Assembly (NCBI GenBank): GCA_017937125.1
Contig: JAGBEH010000001.1
Location: 558,001-622,000, forward strand
Length of the DNA stretch: 64,000 bases
DNA from: Alistipes sp.
GTDB lineage: Bacteria > Bacteroidota > Bacteroidia > Bacteroidales > Rikenellaceae
Direction: 5' to 3'
The notes below the pieces were generated by a model, which did not search any database, was not told where the DNA came from, and saw nothing but the letters and a program-made list of their open reading frames with translations. The translations under genes and the position numbers were made by a program. How positions within the stretch are numbered: position 1 is the stretch's first letter; every line of letters begins with the position of its first letter. This document shows, one piece after another, positions 44,836-53,048 of the stretch.

Positions 44836-45651
44836 TCAAAGCCGCTCCTTGTGAACGAAAACGTTCTCGAAAGGAGGGATGAACTGCGTATCGCCGTCGA
44901 ACAGTCCGAATACGGCCGAGCCGCTGCCCGACATCGCGGCATAAACGGCGCCTTGCCCGTACATCGCGTTCTTGAGCATCGCGATACGCGGGTGTGCGGC
45001 GAAAATATGCGGCTCGAAATCGTTTTTGACTTTGTCGCGCCATTCGGCGACAGGCGTTTTCAACAACTCGGATAGCCGATATTGCGGTACCGAGGGGCGA
45101 ATCCCCGTATACGCTTCGCGTGTCGAAACGTTTTCGTCGGGTTTGGCGATTACGAGCGTCATCCCGTCGAGACGAATGTCGGCGGGCGTCATTATCTCGC
45201 CGCGTCCCGTGCATAACTGGGGTGTGTTGCGGATGAAGAATGCGGTGTCGCTGCCGAGCGTCGCCGCAAGCGACATCAGGGTATCTTCCGTCAAGGAGAG
45301 CGAATAGAGTTCGTTTACGGCCATTATCACGGCCGTACCGTCTGCCGAGCCTCCGCCGAGCCCCGCACCGAAAGGTATGCGTTTGTCGAGCGTAACGGCT
45401 ATGCCTCCGATCGCATATCGTTCGCGCATAAGACGATAGGCTTTGGTGCAGATGTTGCTTTCGGCATCGCAATCCATCGTTATGCCCTTTGCGGTAAATG
45501 ATACGGCATCTTCTTTGAGCGTATCCGCCTCGATGATGTCGTACAGTCCGCTTGCGGGGTACATCGCGGTTTCGAGTTCGTGAAATCCGTCTTCGCGCTT
45601 GCGAACGACGTTCAGCCCGATGTTTATTTTGCAGTTCGCTTTGATAATCAT
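44836..45651 (-). CDS. ispE: 4-diphosphocytidyl-2-C-methyl-D-erythritol kinase
   Basis: A 271-residue GHMP kinase of the MEP isoprenoid pathway that phosphorylates CDP-methylerythritol. KINIGLNVVRKREDGFHELE at the N-terminus is the IspE signature, IPFGAGLGGGSADGTAV is the ATP-binding loop, and SGSGSAVFGLF is the third GHMP motif. Length is at the lower end of the family. Its ATG at 45651 lies 4 nt after a TATATTTG box, so the message may be leaderless. It converges with rpiB. Confidence 0.94.
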   Translation of the reverse strand: MIIKANCKINIGLNVVRKREDGFHELETAMYPASGLYDIIEADTLKEDAVSFTAKGITMDCDAESNICTKAYRLMRERYAIGGIAVTLDKRIPFGAGLGGGSADGTAVIMAVNELYSLSLTEDTLMSLAATLGSDTAFFIRNTPQLCTGRGEIMTPADIRLDGMTLVIAKPDENVSTREAYTGIRPSVPQYRLSELLKTPVAEWRDKVKNDFEPHIFAAHPRIAMLKNAMYGQGAVYAAMSGSGSAVFGLFDGDTQFIPPFENVFVHKERL

Positions 45652-45655
45652 AGGG

Positions 45656-45663
45656 CAAATATA
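45656..45663 (-). promoter_or_regulatory. -7 box of ispE
   Basis: On the minus strand TATATTTG fits TAnnTTTG with only 4 nt to the ATG. No good -33 TTTG. Confidence 0.5.
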
Positions 45664-45748
45664 CTAAATACCGGGCGATTTATCCGTATGGATACCGATA
45701 GCGTGTCGAAAATAGTGCGGACAGTGCGTTTATTAGGATATTTTGTCG

Positions 45749-45756
45749 TACATTTG
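45749..45756 (+). promoter_or_regulatory. -7 box of the 45785 lipoprotein gene
   Basis: TACATTTG fits TAnnTTTG, 28 nt before the ATG at 45785. Confidence 0.5.
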
Positions 45757-45784
45757 TAAAATTAAAAGCTAAATATGTATTGCT

Positions 45785-46633
45785 ATGTTTAAGAAAGTAT
45801 TTGTGTTGTTGTCCGTTTTGGCGGTAGGGTTGTCTTCGTGTTCCAAGTGGGGGAACAATAACGGCAATCAGGATATTTTATTTGTCAAGTACATATCCTC
45901 GATAGAGGGCGGCGACGGTTCGATGATAAATTTCGAGTATGATACGGCTAACCGCGTATCTCGTATCATATGCAGCGGGAATGAAAGCGAAAAAGTTTTC
46001 GATGTCAAGTACGATCGCCAGACCATCGAGGTGAGCAACGGCGTCGATAACTGGATTATGCGTTTCAACAGTTTCTCGTCGCTCGAATCCTGGTCGTCGG
46101 TAGTCGGTATGTCCGAGACGAAGCTCTCCACCTTCTCGTATGTTATCAACGGATACGGATACGTCTTTCTGGCAGGTATAAAGAGGCTCTCCGACTCGGC
46201 CGAATCGACCGTTAATTGGGAGGGGTACTGCCCGATGCGTCAGACGAACCGCTGGACGGATAATGCCGGTGCCGCTAATATAACATACTCCACCGCGATA
46301 GAATATCGTTATGAATCGCTGTACAGTAACATACATGCAAATGTCAATCTCTTCCTGATTCTCGTTCCCGAGTTCTTCGAGTATGCCGAGATAGATAACA
46401 TACTCGCTGCGGGTGTCAGCGTCTTCGGCACCCGTGTCCGTTATCTTCCGACCAAGGTGTCGATAAAGAAGACCCGTTCCGAAGTCGATCACGTAGAAAC
46501 CATAAGTGAGGTGGAGCGCGTGTTCTCGTATGACACGGATGCCGACGGATATGTCAAAACGATATATTCCGGTTCCGGAGACGACCGTACGATGCTTTAC
46601 GACATAAAGTATTTCTCGGCGTCTGCCGAATAA
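45785..46633 (+). CDS. Hypothetical lipoprotein, possibly DUF4595-like
   Basis: A 282-residue lipoprotein with signal MFKKVFVLLSVLAVGLSSCS (Cys19). The body is rich in Tyr/Ser strands with several YD-type units (FEYDTANRVSRIICSG, FSYDTDADGYVKTIYSG) that recall DUF4595 proteins of Bacteroidetes, but the match is only by eye. A single gene with its own promoter box and terminator, flanked by ispE and uvrB, so it has no context clue. Likely outer-membrane or periplasmic; function unknown. Confidence 0.7.
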   Translation: MFKKVFVLLSVLAVGLSSCSKWGNNNGNQDILFVKYISSIEGGDGSMINFEYDTANRVSRIICSGNESEKVFDVKYDRQTIEVSNGVDNWIMRFNSFSSLESWSSVVGMSETKLSTFSYVINGYGYVFLAGIKRLSDSAESTVNWEGYCPMRQTNRWTDNAGAANITYSTAIEYRYESLYSNIHANVNLFLILVPEFFEYAEIDNILAAGVSVFGTRVRYLPTKVSIKKTRSEVDHVETISEVERVFSYDTDADGYVKTIYSGSGDDRTMLYDIKYFSASAE

Positions 46634-46673
46634 TCGGACATATCCGCGGCCGCCCTGCGCGCCACGATGGAAT

Positions 46674-46710
46674 CACCCCCGCTGAAAGTTCGGCGGGGGT
46701 GAAATTTTCA
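46674..46710 (+). terminator. Terminator after the 45785 gene
   Basis: CACCCCCGC (46674-46682) pairs with GCGGGGGTG (46693-46701), followed by AAATTTTC. The T-run is short. Confidence 0.7.
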
Positions 46711-46747
46711 TAATGCGTCGTTTGGAACAACTACGGCGGATCGCCGC

Positions 46748-48796
46748 CTATTTTTCGTCTTTGAGCTTCTGCAATTCGTACATCCTGTCTCGATAGCGTG
46801 CCGCAGCGAGGAAGTCGAGCGACTTGGCCGCACGTTCCATATCCTCTTTGGCTTTGGCTATCAACCCGTCGATGTTTTCTGCGGCTATCGCAGCGGTGCG
46901 TTTGTCGGCATCGTATGCCGTGGATACGTCGGCGGCCATAGCGTAGTGATCCTCGACGATGGGATATGCGATGTCGCCGTATCCTTTCTGCTCGGTGCCG
47001 CCGAGCAGCAGACTTTGCCCCGAACCGCTCTTTTGCGCCTTGCGCGGCAGCATTTTGTGCTCTATGTTGTAACGCACCTGTTTCTCGCGGCGGCGGTTGC
47101 TCTCTTCTATCGCTACGCGCATAGAGTCCGTGCAGGTGTCGGCGTACATTATTACGTTTCCGTTCGAGTGGCGTGCGGCACGCCCCGCTATCTGCGTTAT
47201 CGATCGCACGTTTCTCAGGAAACCCTCCTTGTCGGCGTCGAGTATCGCCACGAGCGCCACTTCGGGCAAATCGAGACCTTCGCGCAAAAGGTTCACGCCG
47301 ATAAGCACGTCGAACATTCCCGCACGCAGATCTTCGAGTATCTGTACGCGCTCCAACGTATCTATGTCCGAGTGAATGTATCGGTTGCGCACGCCTACGC
47401 GGTCGAGATACTTCGACAGCTCTTCGGCCATACGCTTCGTTATGGTCGTGACGAGTATCTTGTCGTCCCGTTTCGTGCGTTCGTCTATCTCCTCGAGCAG
47501 GTCGTCTATCTGGTTGAGCGTAACGCGCACCTCCAACGGAGGGTCTACCAGTCCCGTCGGGCGTATCAGCTGTTCGACTACTACGCCTTCGCTCTTTATC
47601 AGTTCGTAATCCGCAGGCGTGGCGCTGACGTATATGGTCGTGCCCGTCAGCCCTTCGAACTCTTCGAACCGCAACGGTCTGTTGTCTTTGGCGGCGGGCA
47701 GACGGAAACCGTACTCTACGAGGTTCTCCTTGCGGGCGCGGTCGCCGCCGAACATTGCCCGCACCTGCGGGACGGTAACGTGGCTCTCGTCGATAACGAG
47801 CAGGAAATCTTTCGGGAAATAGTCTATCAGACAGAACGGCCGCGTACCTTCGGCTCGTCCGTCGAAATAACGGGAGTAGTTCTCGATGCCCGAACAGTAG
47901 CCCAACTCCTTTATCATTTCCAGGTCGTATTCGACCCTCTGTTTCAGACGCTGCGCCTCTACGGGGCGACCTTCGCGCTCGAAAAATTCGACCTGCCTGC
48001 CCAAGTCGAGATATATCTGTTGCACGGCGCTGTTGATGCGCTCCTTTGTCGTGACGAACAGATTGGCGGGAAATATCGTCACCTTGTCGATGGTCTCGTA
48101 CCGCTGTCCCGTGACGGGATCGATGACCTGTATGGCCTCGACCTCGTCGTCGAAAAACATTACCCTGTAGCAGTTGTTGCCGAAGCTCGGCATAATATCC
48201 ACGGTATCGCCGTTTACTCTGAACGTCGCCGCCGACAGATCGCGTTCCGTACGGGTGTAGAGCGCTTCGGTCAGCTTGTACAGAAAGTGCTTGTAGCTTA
48301 CTATGTCGCCTACTTTTATATCTATCGATGTGGCGTGGAAGTCGTTCGGATTGCCGATGCCGTATAGACACGATACGCTCGAAACCACTATCACGTCCCT
48401 GCGCCCCGACAACAGCGTAGATGTCGCGCTCAATCGCATCTTTTCGATTTCGGCATTTATCGACAAGTCTTTCTCGATATAGGTGTCGGTAGACGGCAGA
48501 TAGGCCTCGGGCTGGTAGTAGTCGTAATACGAAACGAAGTATTCGACTGCGTTTTCGGGGAAGAAGTTCTTGAATTCGCCGTACAGCTGTGCCGCGAGGG
48601 TCTTGTTATGGCTCAATACGAGCGTCGGACGGTTCAACTCCTTTATGACGTTGGCTATCGTGAAAGTCTTGCCCGAGCCCGTCACGCCCAACAGCGTGTT
48701 TTTGTCGGAGCCGCTTTCGATAGCGCGAACGAGTTCCGCTATGGCTTCGGGCTGGTCGCCCGTAGGTTTGTAATCGGAAACGAGTTTGAAATCCAT
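46748..48796 (-). CDS. uvrB: Excinuclease ABC subunit UvrB
   Basis: A 682-residue damage-verification helicase of nucleotide excision repair. GVTGSGKTFTIANV is Walker A, the YYDYYQPEAYLP beta-hairpin inserts between the DNA strands, ERINSAVQQI and VIDESH follow, and LREGLDLPEVALVAILDADKEGFLR and QIAGRAARHSNGNVIMYAD are helicase motifs V and VI. The C-terminal UVR coiled coil that contacts UvrC is AKEDMERAAKSLDFLAAARYRD. Start at 48796 begins MDFKLVSDYKPTGDQPEAI as in relatives, 5 nt after a -7 box. Confidence 0.97.
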   Translation of the reverse strand: MDFKLVSDYKPTGDQPEAIAELVRAIESGSDKNTLLGVTGSGKTFTIANVIKELNRPTLVLSHNKTLAAQLYGEFKNFFPENAVEYFVSYYDYYQPEAYLPSTDTYIEKDLSINAEIEKMRLSATSTLLSGRRDVIVVSSVSCLYGIGNPNDFHATSIDIKVGDIVSYKHFLYKLTEALYTRTERDLSAATFRVNGDTVDIMPSFGNNCYRVMFFDDEVEAIQVIDPVTGQRYETIDKVTIFPANLFVTTKERINSAVQQIYLDLGRQVEFFEREGRPVEAQRLKQRVEYDLEMIKELGYCSGIENYSRYFDGRAEGTRPFCLIDYFPKDFLLVIDESHVTVPQVRAMFGGDRARKENLVEYGFRLPAAKDNRPLRFEEFEGLTGTTIYVSATPADYELIKSEGVVVEQLIRPTGLVDPPLEVRVTLNQIDDLLEEIDERTKRDDKILVTTITKRMAEELSKYLDRVGVRNRYIHSDIDTLERVQILEDLRAGMFDVLIGVNLLREGLDLPEVALVAILDADKEGFLRNVRSITQIAGRAARHSNGNVIMYADTCTDSMRVAIEESNRRREKQVRYNIEHKMLPRKAQKSGSGQSLLLGGTEQKGYGDIAYPIVEDHYAMAADVSTAYDADKRTAAIAAENIDGLIAKAKEDMERAAKSLDFLAAARYRDRMYELQKLKDEK

Positions 48797-48801
48797 AGTC
48801 G

Positions 48802-48809
48802 CAAATTTA
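48802..48809 (-). promoter_or_regulatory. -7 box of uvrB
   Basis: On the minus strand TAAATTTG fits TAnnTTTG with 5 nt to the ATG at 48796, a leaderless arrangement. Confidence 0.5.
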
Positions 48810-48893
48810 TGAATTTTTTACGACAACGAATTTCGTTCCCGAAATAAATTCGTATATAGTCGCTGCAAATTTTTCATTTTTCTGCATATTCAT

Positions 48894-48901
48894 TACCTTT
48901 G
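48894..48901 (+). promoter_or_regulatory. -7 box of dnaG
   Basis: TACCTTTG fits TAnnTTTG with 5 nt to the ATG at 48907, mirroring the uvrB arrangement on the other strand. Confidence 0.5.
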
Positions 48902-48906
48902 CAAAG

Positions 48907-50883
48907 ATGATCGACAGGGCTACCATAGACCGGATATACGCAGCTGCGGACATAGTGGATGTCATCAGCGATTACGTTACGCTCAAGAAAAAGGGCGTGA
49001 ACTATCAGGCGTGCTGCCCGTTCCATAACGAGAAGACCCCGTCGTTTGTCGTCTCCCCGTCGAAAGGGGTTTTCAAGTGCTTCGGTTGCGGTAAGGGCGG
49101 CAATGCCGTTACGTTCGTTATGGAGCACGAGAACGTCACCTATCCCGAAGCCCTGAAGATAGTAGCCAAGAAATTCGGCATCGAGGTGCAGGAGAAGGAG
49201 ATGACACCCGAAGAGCTGCGCCGCAACGACGACCGCGAGAGTATGTTCGCGCTGAACGGATGGGCCGTGGACTATTTCTCGCAATACCTCCACCACAGCG
49301 AGGAGGGTATGAGTGTCGGTATGACCTATTTCCGCCAGACGCGCGGCTTTACCGATGCCACTATCAAAAAATTCGCCCTCGGCTTCTGCCCGTCCAAGGG
49401 GGACAGGATGTCGAAGGATGCTTTGGAGGCGGGGTATAAGGAGGAGTTTTTAGTTTCGACGGGACTATCCCTGAAACGCGAAAGCGACGGATCGCTTTAC
49501 GACCGTTTCCGCGACCGCGTAATGTTCCCCGTGCATAATATTTCGGGACGTATAGTCGCATTCGGCGGCCGTACTCTGCGTACGGACAAGAGCGTCGCCA
49601 AATACCAGAATTCGCCCGAAAGCGAGATATACAGCAAGAAAAACGAACTCTACGGCCTCTACTTCGCAAAGAAAGCCATTCAGCAGCAGGAGTTCGCCAT
49701 AATGGTCGAAGGCTATACCGACGTCATCTCGATGCATCAGGCGGGCGTGGAGAATGTCGTTTCGTCGTCGGGCACTTCGCTTACTACCGAGCAGATACGC
49801 CTGCTCGGACGCTTTACCAAGAATATCACCGTCATCTACGACGGCGATTCGGCGGGTATCCACGCCTCGCTGCGCGGTATCGATATGATTTTGCGCGAGG
49901 GGATGAACGTGCGCATCGTGCTGCTGCCCGAACCCGAAGATCCCGACTCGTTCGCCCGCAGCCATACCGCTGCCGAAGTGCAGGATTTCATCCGCACCAA
50001 CGAGGAGGATTTCCTCACTTTCAAGGCCAAACTGTTGCTCAGGGATGCGGGCGACGATCCCATAAAACGTGCGGAATTGATTGCGGATATGGTGCAGTCG
50101 ATAGCCCAAATTCCCGATAATATCCAGCGCTCGGTGTTCGTCAAGGAGTGCGCCCGCATTATGGATATCGACGAAAGCCTGCTCGTCGGCGAGGTGGCGC
50201 GCAAACGTATGCTCTCTACGGGCGACCGCGAGGCGGAAGAGTTCGTGCGCAGGCAGCAGACTGTCCGCCGACGCGAGGAGCGGGCGGTGCAGCCGATGGA
50301 AACGGGTGTCAGGATCGAGGCGGGAAGCAGTATGGAGACCCTGGAGCGGGAGCTGACCAAATATTTGCTCAAATACGGACATCGCACGTTCGAATATAAG
50401 GAGGGGCGGCAATATGTCAGTATGAATGTCGCGTCCGAGATTTTCCGCGACCTCGATGCCGACGGATTGCAGTTCGAGAACAAAGCCTACAACGAGATAC
50501 TGAACCTGTACCGCACTCTGTGGCGTGAAACGGGCGAGGGTGTCGAGATTCCCGCTCACCATTTCATAAACCATATCGATCCGCAGGTCTGCAATGCTGC
50601 GGTCGATCTGCTTACCTCCGACGACAACTATGTCCCGAGCGAGATATGGAAGAAGAAGGACATCCACATCGAGAGCGACGAGGAGATGCTCGCGGCGGGC
50701 GTACCCAAAGCCATTACGCTCTATAAATCGAAGGTTGTCGAACGGCTTATCAAGGAGCAGAATGCCCTGCTGTCCGATCCCGATATGCCCGAAGAACAGC
50801 AGGCCGAGGTCCTTCGGCAACTATCCAAGCTGAACAATATCAAGAACATGCTCGCCCGCAAATTGGAGCGGACGATATTGTGA
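48907..50883 (+). CDS. dnaG: DNA primase DnaG
   Basis: A 658-residue primase that makes RNA primers for replication. The start is fixed by MIDRATIDRIYAAADIVDVI, the normal opening. The CHC2 zinc finger is CCPFHNEKTPSFVVSP plus FKCFGCGKGG. The catalytic core follows (residues about 120-345), with TOPRIM motifs MVEGYTDVISMHQAG and YDGDSAGIHASLRG. The C-terminal region, which should contact the DnaB helicase, is long and ends in a coiled segment. The gene is divergent from uvrB across 110 bp holding both promoter boxes. Confidence 0.96.
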   Translation: MIDRATIDRIYAAADIVDVISDYVTLKKKGVNYQACCPFHNEKTPSFVVSPSKGVFKCFGCGKGGNAVTFVMEHENVTYPEALKIVAKKFGIEVQEKEMTPEELRRNDDRESMFALNGWAVDYFSQYLHHSEEGMSVGMTYFRQTRGFTDATIKKFALGFCPSKGDRMSKDALEAGYKEEFLVSTGLSLKRESDGSLYDRFRDRVMFPVHNISGRIVAFGGRTLRTDKSVAKYQNSPESEIYSKKNELYGLYFAKKAIQQQEFAIMVEGYTDVISMHQAGVENVVSSSGTSLTTEQIRLLGRFTKNITVIYDGDSAGIHASLRGIDMILREGMNVRIVLLPEPEDPDSFARSHTAAEVQDFIRTNEEDFLTFKAKLLLRDAGDDPIKRAELIADMVQSIAQIPDNIQRSVFVKECARIMDIDESLLVGEVARKRMLSTGDREAEEFVRRQQTVRRREERAVQPMETGVRIEAGSSMETLERELTKYLLKYGHRTFEYKEGRQYVSMNVASEIFRDLDADGLQFENKAYNEILNLYRTLWRETGEGVEIPAHHFINHIDPQVCNAAVDLLTSDDNYVPSEIWKKKDIHIESDEEMLAAGVPKAITLYKSKVVERLIKEQNALLSDPDMPEEQQAEVLRQLSKLNNIKNMLARKLERTIL

Positions 50884-51108
50884 CTTGCTGCGGCGCAAGG
50901 CCGTGCTCCGTATGCCGTGTGTCGAAACGGAAAAAAGGGTGGAGCCGGTGTCGTATGCGTATCGCTACGCATACCGTGTGCAAACAGAAAATAAACAGAA
51001 AGATGTGTAAAACATATCAAAGATAAAAGAATTAGTTACCTTATCCGGCTCTACCCGCATCCGAAAAGAACAAATCGCGTGCCGAATGCCGTATTCGGCA
51101 AACACAAA

Positions 51109-51136
51109 CCCCGAAATCCGCAAAAGGATCTCGGGG
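51109..51136 (-). terminator. Minus-strand terminator in the dnaG-smpB spacer
   Basis: CCCCGAAATCC (51109-51119) pairs with GGATCTCGGGG (51126-51136) with one mismatch, loop GCAAAA. Read on the minus strand the stem is followed by TTTGTGTTTG. No minus-strand coding gene upstream explains it. Confidence 0.55.
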
Positions 51137-51215
51137 CGCGTCCGTCTTCTTACCTCTGTAATGTTATGGGTTGGTTACAGGTACGTATGCAAAAAGCGCG
51201 GACAAGTCTGTTATT

Positions 51216-51328
51216 CGTCACGAAGGTATTGGACTACCACAAAACGGAATAAAAGTCAATGCCCACGCCGCAGCGTAGGACATCAATTCCCATTCCCGTT
51301 TTGATGAAAGTGTCCAATTTTCGTGACG
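51216..51328. repeat. 113-bp imperfect palindrome, possible MITE or RNA hairpin
   Basis: The outer arms cgtcacgaaggtattggac (51216-51234) and gtccaattttcgtgacg (51312-51328) are inverted repeats. Inside, AAAACGGAAT (51241-51250) pairs with ATTCCCGTTTT (51292-51302), and a central arm folds around 51260-51282. The outer sequence recalls the ends of IS3-type elements, so a small non-autonomous element is possible; a long RNA hairpin is the alternative. Confidence 0.5.
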
Positions 51329-51766
51329 GGGGATACTGACGTCTTATCTAATTAAATCCGGCAACTGCATACGACTTTACACCGAATCGATTTTAGTAAT
51401 CGGTTCTCGCTTCCGACGGTCGTGTCGCTCGCGGCGGAGCCGCGTCTGCAATTCCGACCCACCCCCGACTGCGGCAGCAGGCGAGGGCAATCGCTTGCGG
51501 ATTGCCGAGCCGCCACGGCCGAAACGGCGCTTGCACCGTAACCCTTCCCTCGGGGAGCGGCTTTCGGTGGAACCCGCAAGGCGGCAGGGCTTCGGAAGAA
51601 AGTCGGCGTAAAATCGTATATTGTTACCTTAAATCTTACGAGCGATTCTTTATCACCGAGTGCAAAAATAAGAATAAATTGCAAAAATGAAGATCGATTC
51701 GTACTAAAATTTTACGTCCTTACGGCGAACCGTGCGTTTCTTTCCGCAGCCCGACGGCATAATTAG

Positions 51767-51797
51767 TTTCACAACTTGTGAAAAATACATATCTTTG
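51767..51797 (+). promoter_or_regulatory. Promoter of smpB-tsaB
   Basis: TTTC (51767-51770), 19 nt and TATCTTTG (51790-51797) are close to consensus. The predicted leader before the ATG at 51839 is about 37 nt. Confidence 0.6.
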
Positions 51798-51838
51798 CAG
51801 TTCGGCGGGACTGTGCGTCTCGTGCCGAAGACGATTTT

Positions 51839-52300
51839 ATGGCTGATTACGGTAAAATAAATATTCGCAACAAACGCGCGACCTTCGATTACGAGATACT
51901 CGAAGAGTATGTCGCGGGCATAGTCCTCGTCGGGACCGAGATAAAGTCCCTGCGCTCGGGCAAGGCTTCGATGGTGGACAGCTATTGCTATTTCGACAAG
52001 GGCGAAGTGTGGCTTCGCGGGTTGAACATAGCCGAGTACGGCTGGGGTACCTGCAATAACCACGTTCCCAAACGCGACCGCAAGTTGCTGCTCAACCGTA
52101 AGGAGATAAATAAATTGCAGCGGTCGTTGCAGGACAAGGGACTTACGGTTGTCGGCCTGCGCATCTTTCTCAACGACAGGGGGCTGGCCAAAGTCGCCGT
52201 GGGACTGGCGCGCGGCCGCAAGTCGTATGATAAACGCGAATACCTGAAAGCCAACGATGCACGCCGCGAGATGGACAAGGCAATGAAGAATTACAGATAA
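51839..52300 (+). CDS. smpB: SsrA-binding protein SmpB
   Basis: A 153-residue partner of tmRNA in rescue of stalled ribosomes. [20 protein letters not shown], the [19 protein letters not shown] block and [19 protein letters not shown] are the conserved core of its beta-barrel. [20 protein letters not shown] leads to the C-terminal tail, which reaches the decoding centre. Full length. No tmRNA gene is visible in the window. Followed by tsaB after a single base. Confidence 0.96.
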   Translation: MADYGKINIRNKRATFDYEILEEYVAGIVLVGTEIKSLRSGKASMVDSYCYFDKGEVWLRGLNIAEYGWGTCNNHVPKRDRKLLLNRKEINKLQRSLQDKGLTVVGLRIFLNDRGLAKVAVGLARGRKSYDKREYLKANDARREMDKAMKNYR

Positions 52301-52301
52301 T

Positions 52302-53006
52302 ATGGCGGTTATTTTATGCATAGAGACCGGAACGGACATCTGTTCGGTAGGTATAGCCCGCGACGGGGAGTTGATTTCGTTGCGCGAGAGCTCCGAAGGC
52401 CGCGACCATGCCCGCAAAGTGGGGGTGTTCGTCGATGAGCTGTTTCGGCAGACGGGAATTGCGGCCGATGACATAGATGCGGTCGCTGTCGGCAAAGGCC
52501 CCGGTTCATATACGGGCCTGCGTATCGGCGTCTCTTTTGCCAAGGGGTTGTGCTATGGACTGCGTAAGCCGCTGATAGCCGTCGGGTCGCTCGATGCGCT
52601 CGTGCAGGTGGCACGCGAGGATTACGAGGCGGGCATTATCGATATCGACGGTTGGGAGCAGGCGAAATTGTGTCCTATGGTCGATGCCAGACGTATGGAG
52701 GTCTATGCGCAGGTGTTCGACAGCAGCGGGAAAAGCCTTACGGATGTCGTTGCCGAGGTCGTTGATAAGGACAGCTTTGCCGTATGGCGCAAGTCGGACA
52801 GATTCGTTATTTTCGGTAACGGAGCGGCCAAGTGTGCGGATGTCCTGCCCGACGTGTCGTTCGTCGCCGTCTCTCCCTCGGCACGCGGAATAGCTCCGCT
52901 CGCCCAACGGGCTTTCGATCGCGGCGATTTCGAGGATATAGCCTATTTCGAGCCGTTTTACCTCAAGGATTTCGTAGTTACGACAAGCAAAAAGAAACTG
53001 TTATGA
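52302..53006 (+). CDS. tsaB: tRNA threonylcarbamoyladenosine protein TsaB
   Basis: A 234-residue protein of the TsaB/YeaZ family, partner of TsaD and TsaE in making t6A37 on ANN-reading tRNAs. ILCIETGTDICSVGIARDGE is the N-terminal ASKHA nucleotide motif, and AVGKGPGSYTGLRIGVSFAKGL is the family signature. The C-terminal half is less conserved, as usual (YFEPFYLKDFVVTTSKKKLL ending). One base separates it from smpB, so they share a transcript. Confidence 0.94.
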   Translation: MAVILCIETGTDICSVGIARDGELISLRESSEGRDHARKVGVFVDELFRQTGIAADDIDAVAVGKGPGSYTGLRIGVSFAKGLCYGLRKPLIAVGSLDALVQVAREDYEAGIIDIDGWEQAKLCPMVDARRMEVYAQVFDSSGKSLTDVVAEVVDKDSFAVWRKSDRFVIFGNGAAKCADVLPDVSFVAVSPSARGIAPLAQRAFDRGDFEDIAYFEPFYLKDFVVTTSKKKLL

Positions 53007-53028
53007 TAACGCTTCTCGAATGGTTCGG

Positions 53029-53048
53029 CCTCTGCCCTGCGGCAGAGG
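53029..53048. terminator. Hairpin between tsaB and the YeiH-type gene
   Basis: CCTCTGCC (53029-53036) pairs with GGCAGAGG (53041-53048), loop CTGC, placed right at the ends of two convergent genes. There is only a weak T-rich stretch on the plus strand (TCAATTTATT). Confidence 0.4.

Larger units (their letters stand above)
50884..51838. other. 955-bp spacer without a convincing gene
   Basis: From left to right: a perfect 9-bp stem at 50953-50974 (GTATGCGTA, loop TCGC); a 7-bp hairpin at 51081-51099; a minus-strand terminator at 51109-51136; a hairpin at 51151-51183 closed by GTCCG/CGGAC (51140/51199); a 113-bp palindrome at 51216-51328; a GC-rich block at about 51400-51600; and the smpB promoter. 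Short open frames occur on both strands but none has family features or a believable start. The region may carry a structured RNA or a mobile-element remnant. Confidence 0.6.

Noticed and set aside
51352..51684. A 110-codon minus-strand frame in the dnaG-smpB spacer.
   Set aside because: It spans the GC-rich block, has no recognisable domain and no good start context; more likely non-coding or repeat sequence.
50884..51838. tmRNA, RNase P RNA or SRP RNA in the spacer beside smpB.
   Set aside because: I looked for the conserved words of each (such as the SRP tetraloop region and the P4 helix of RNase P) on both strands and found none.
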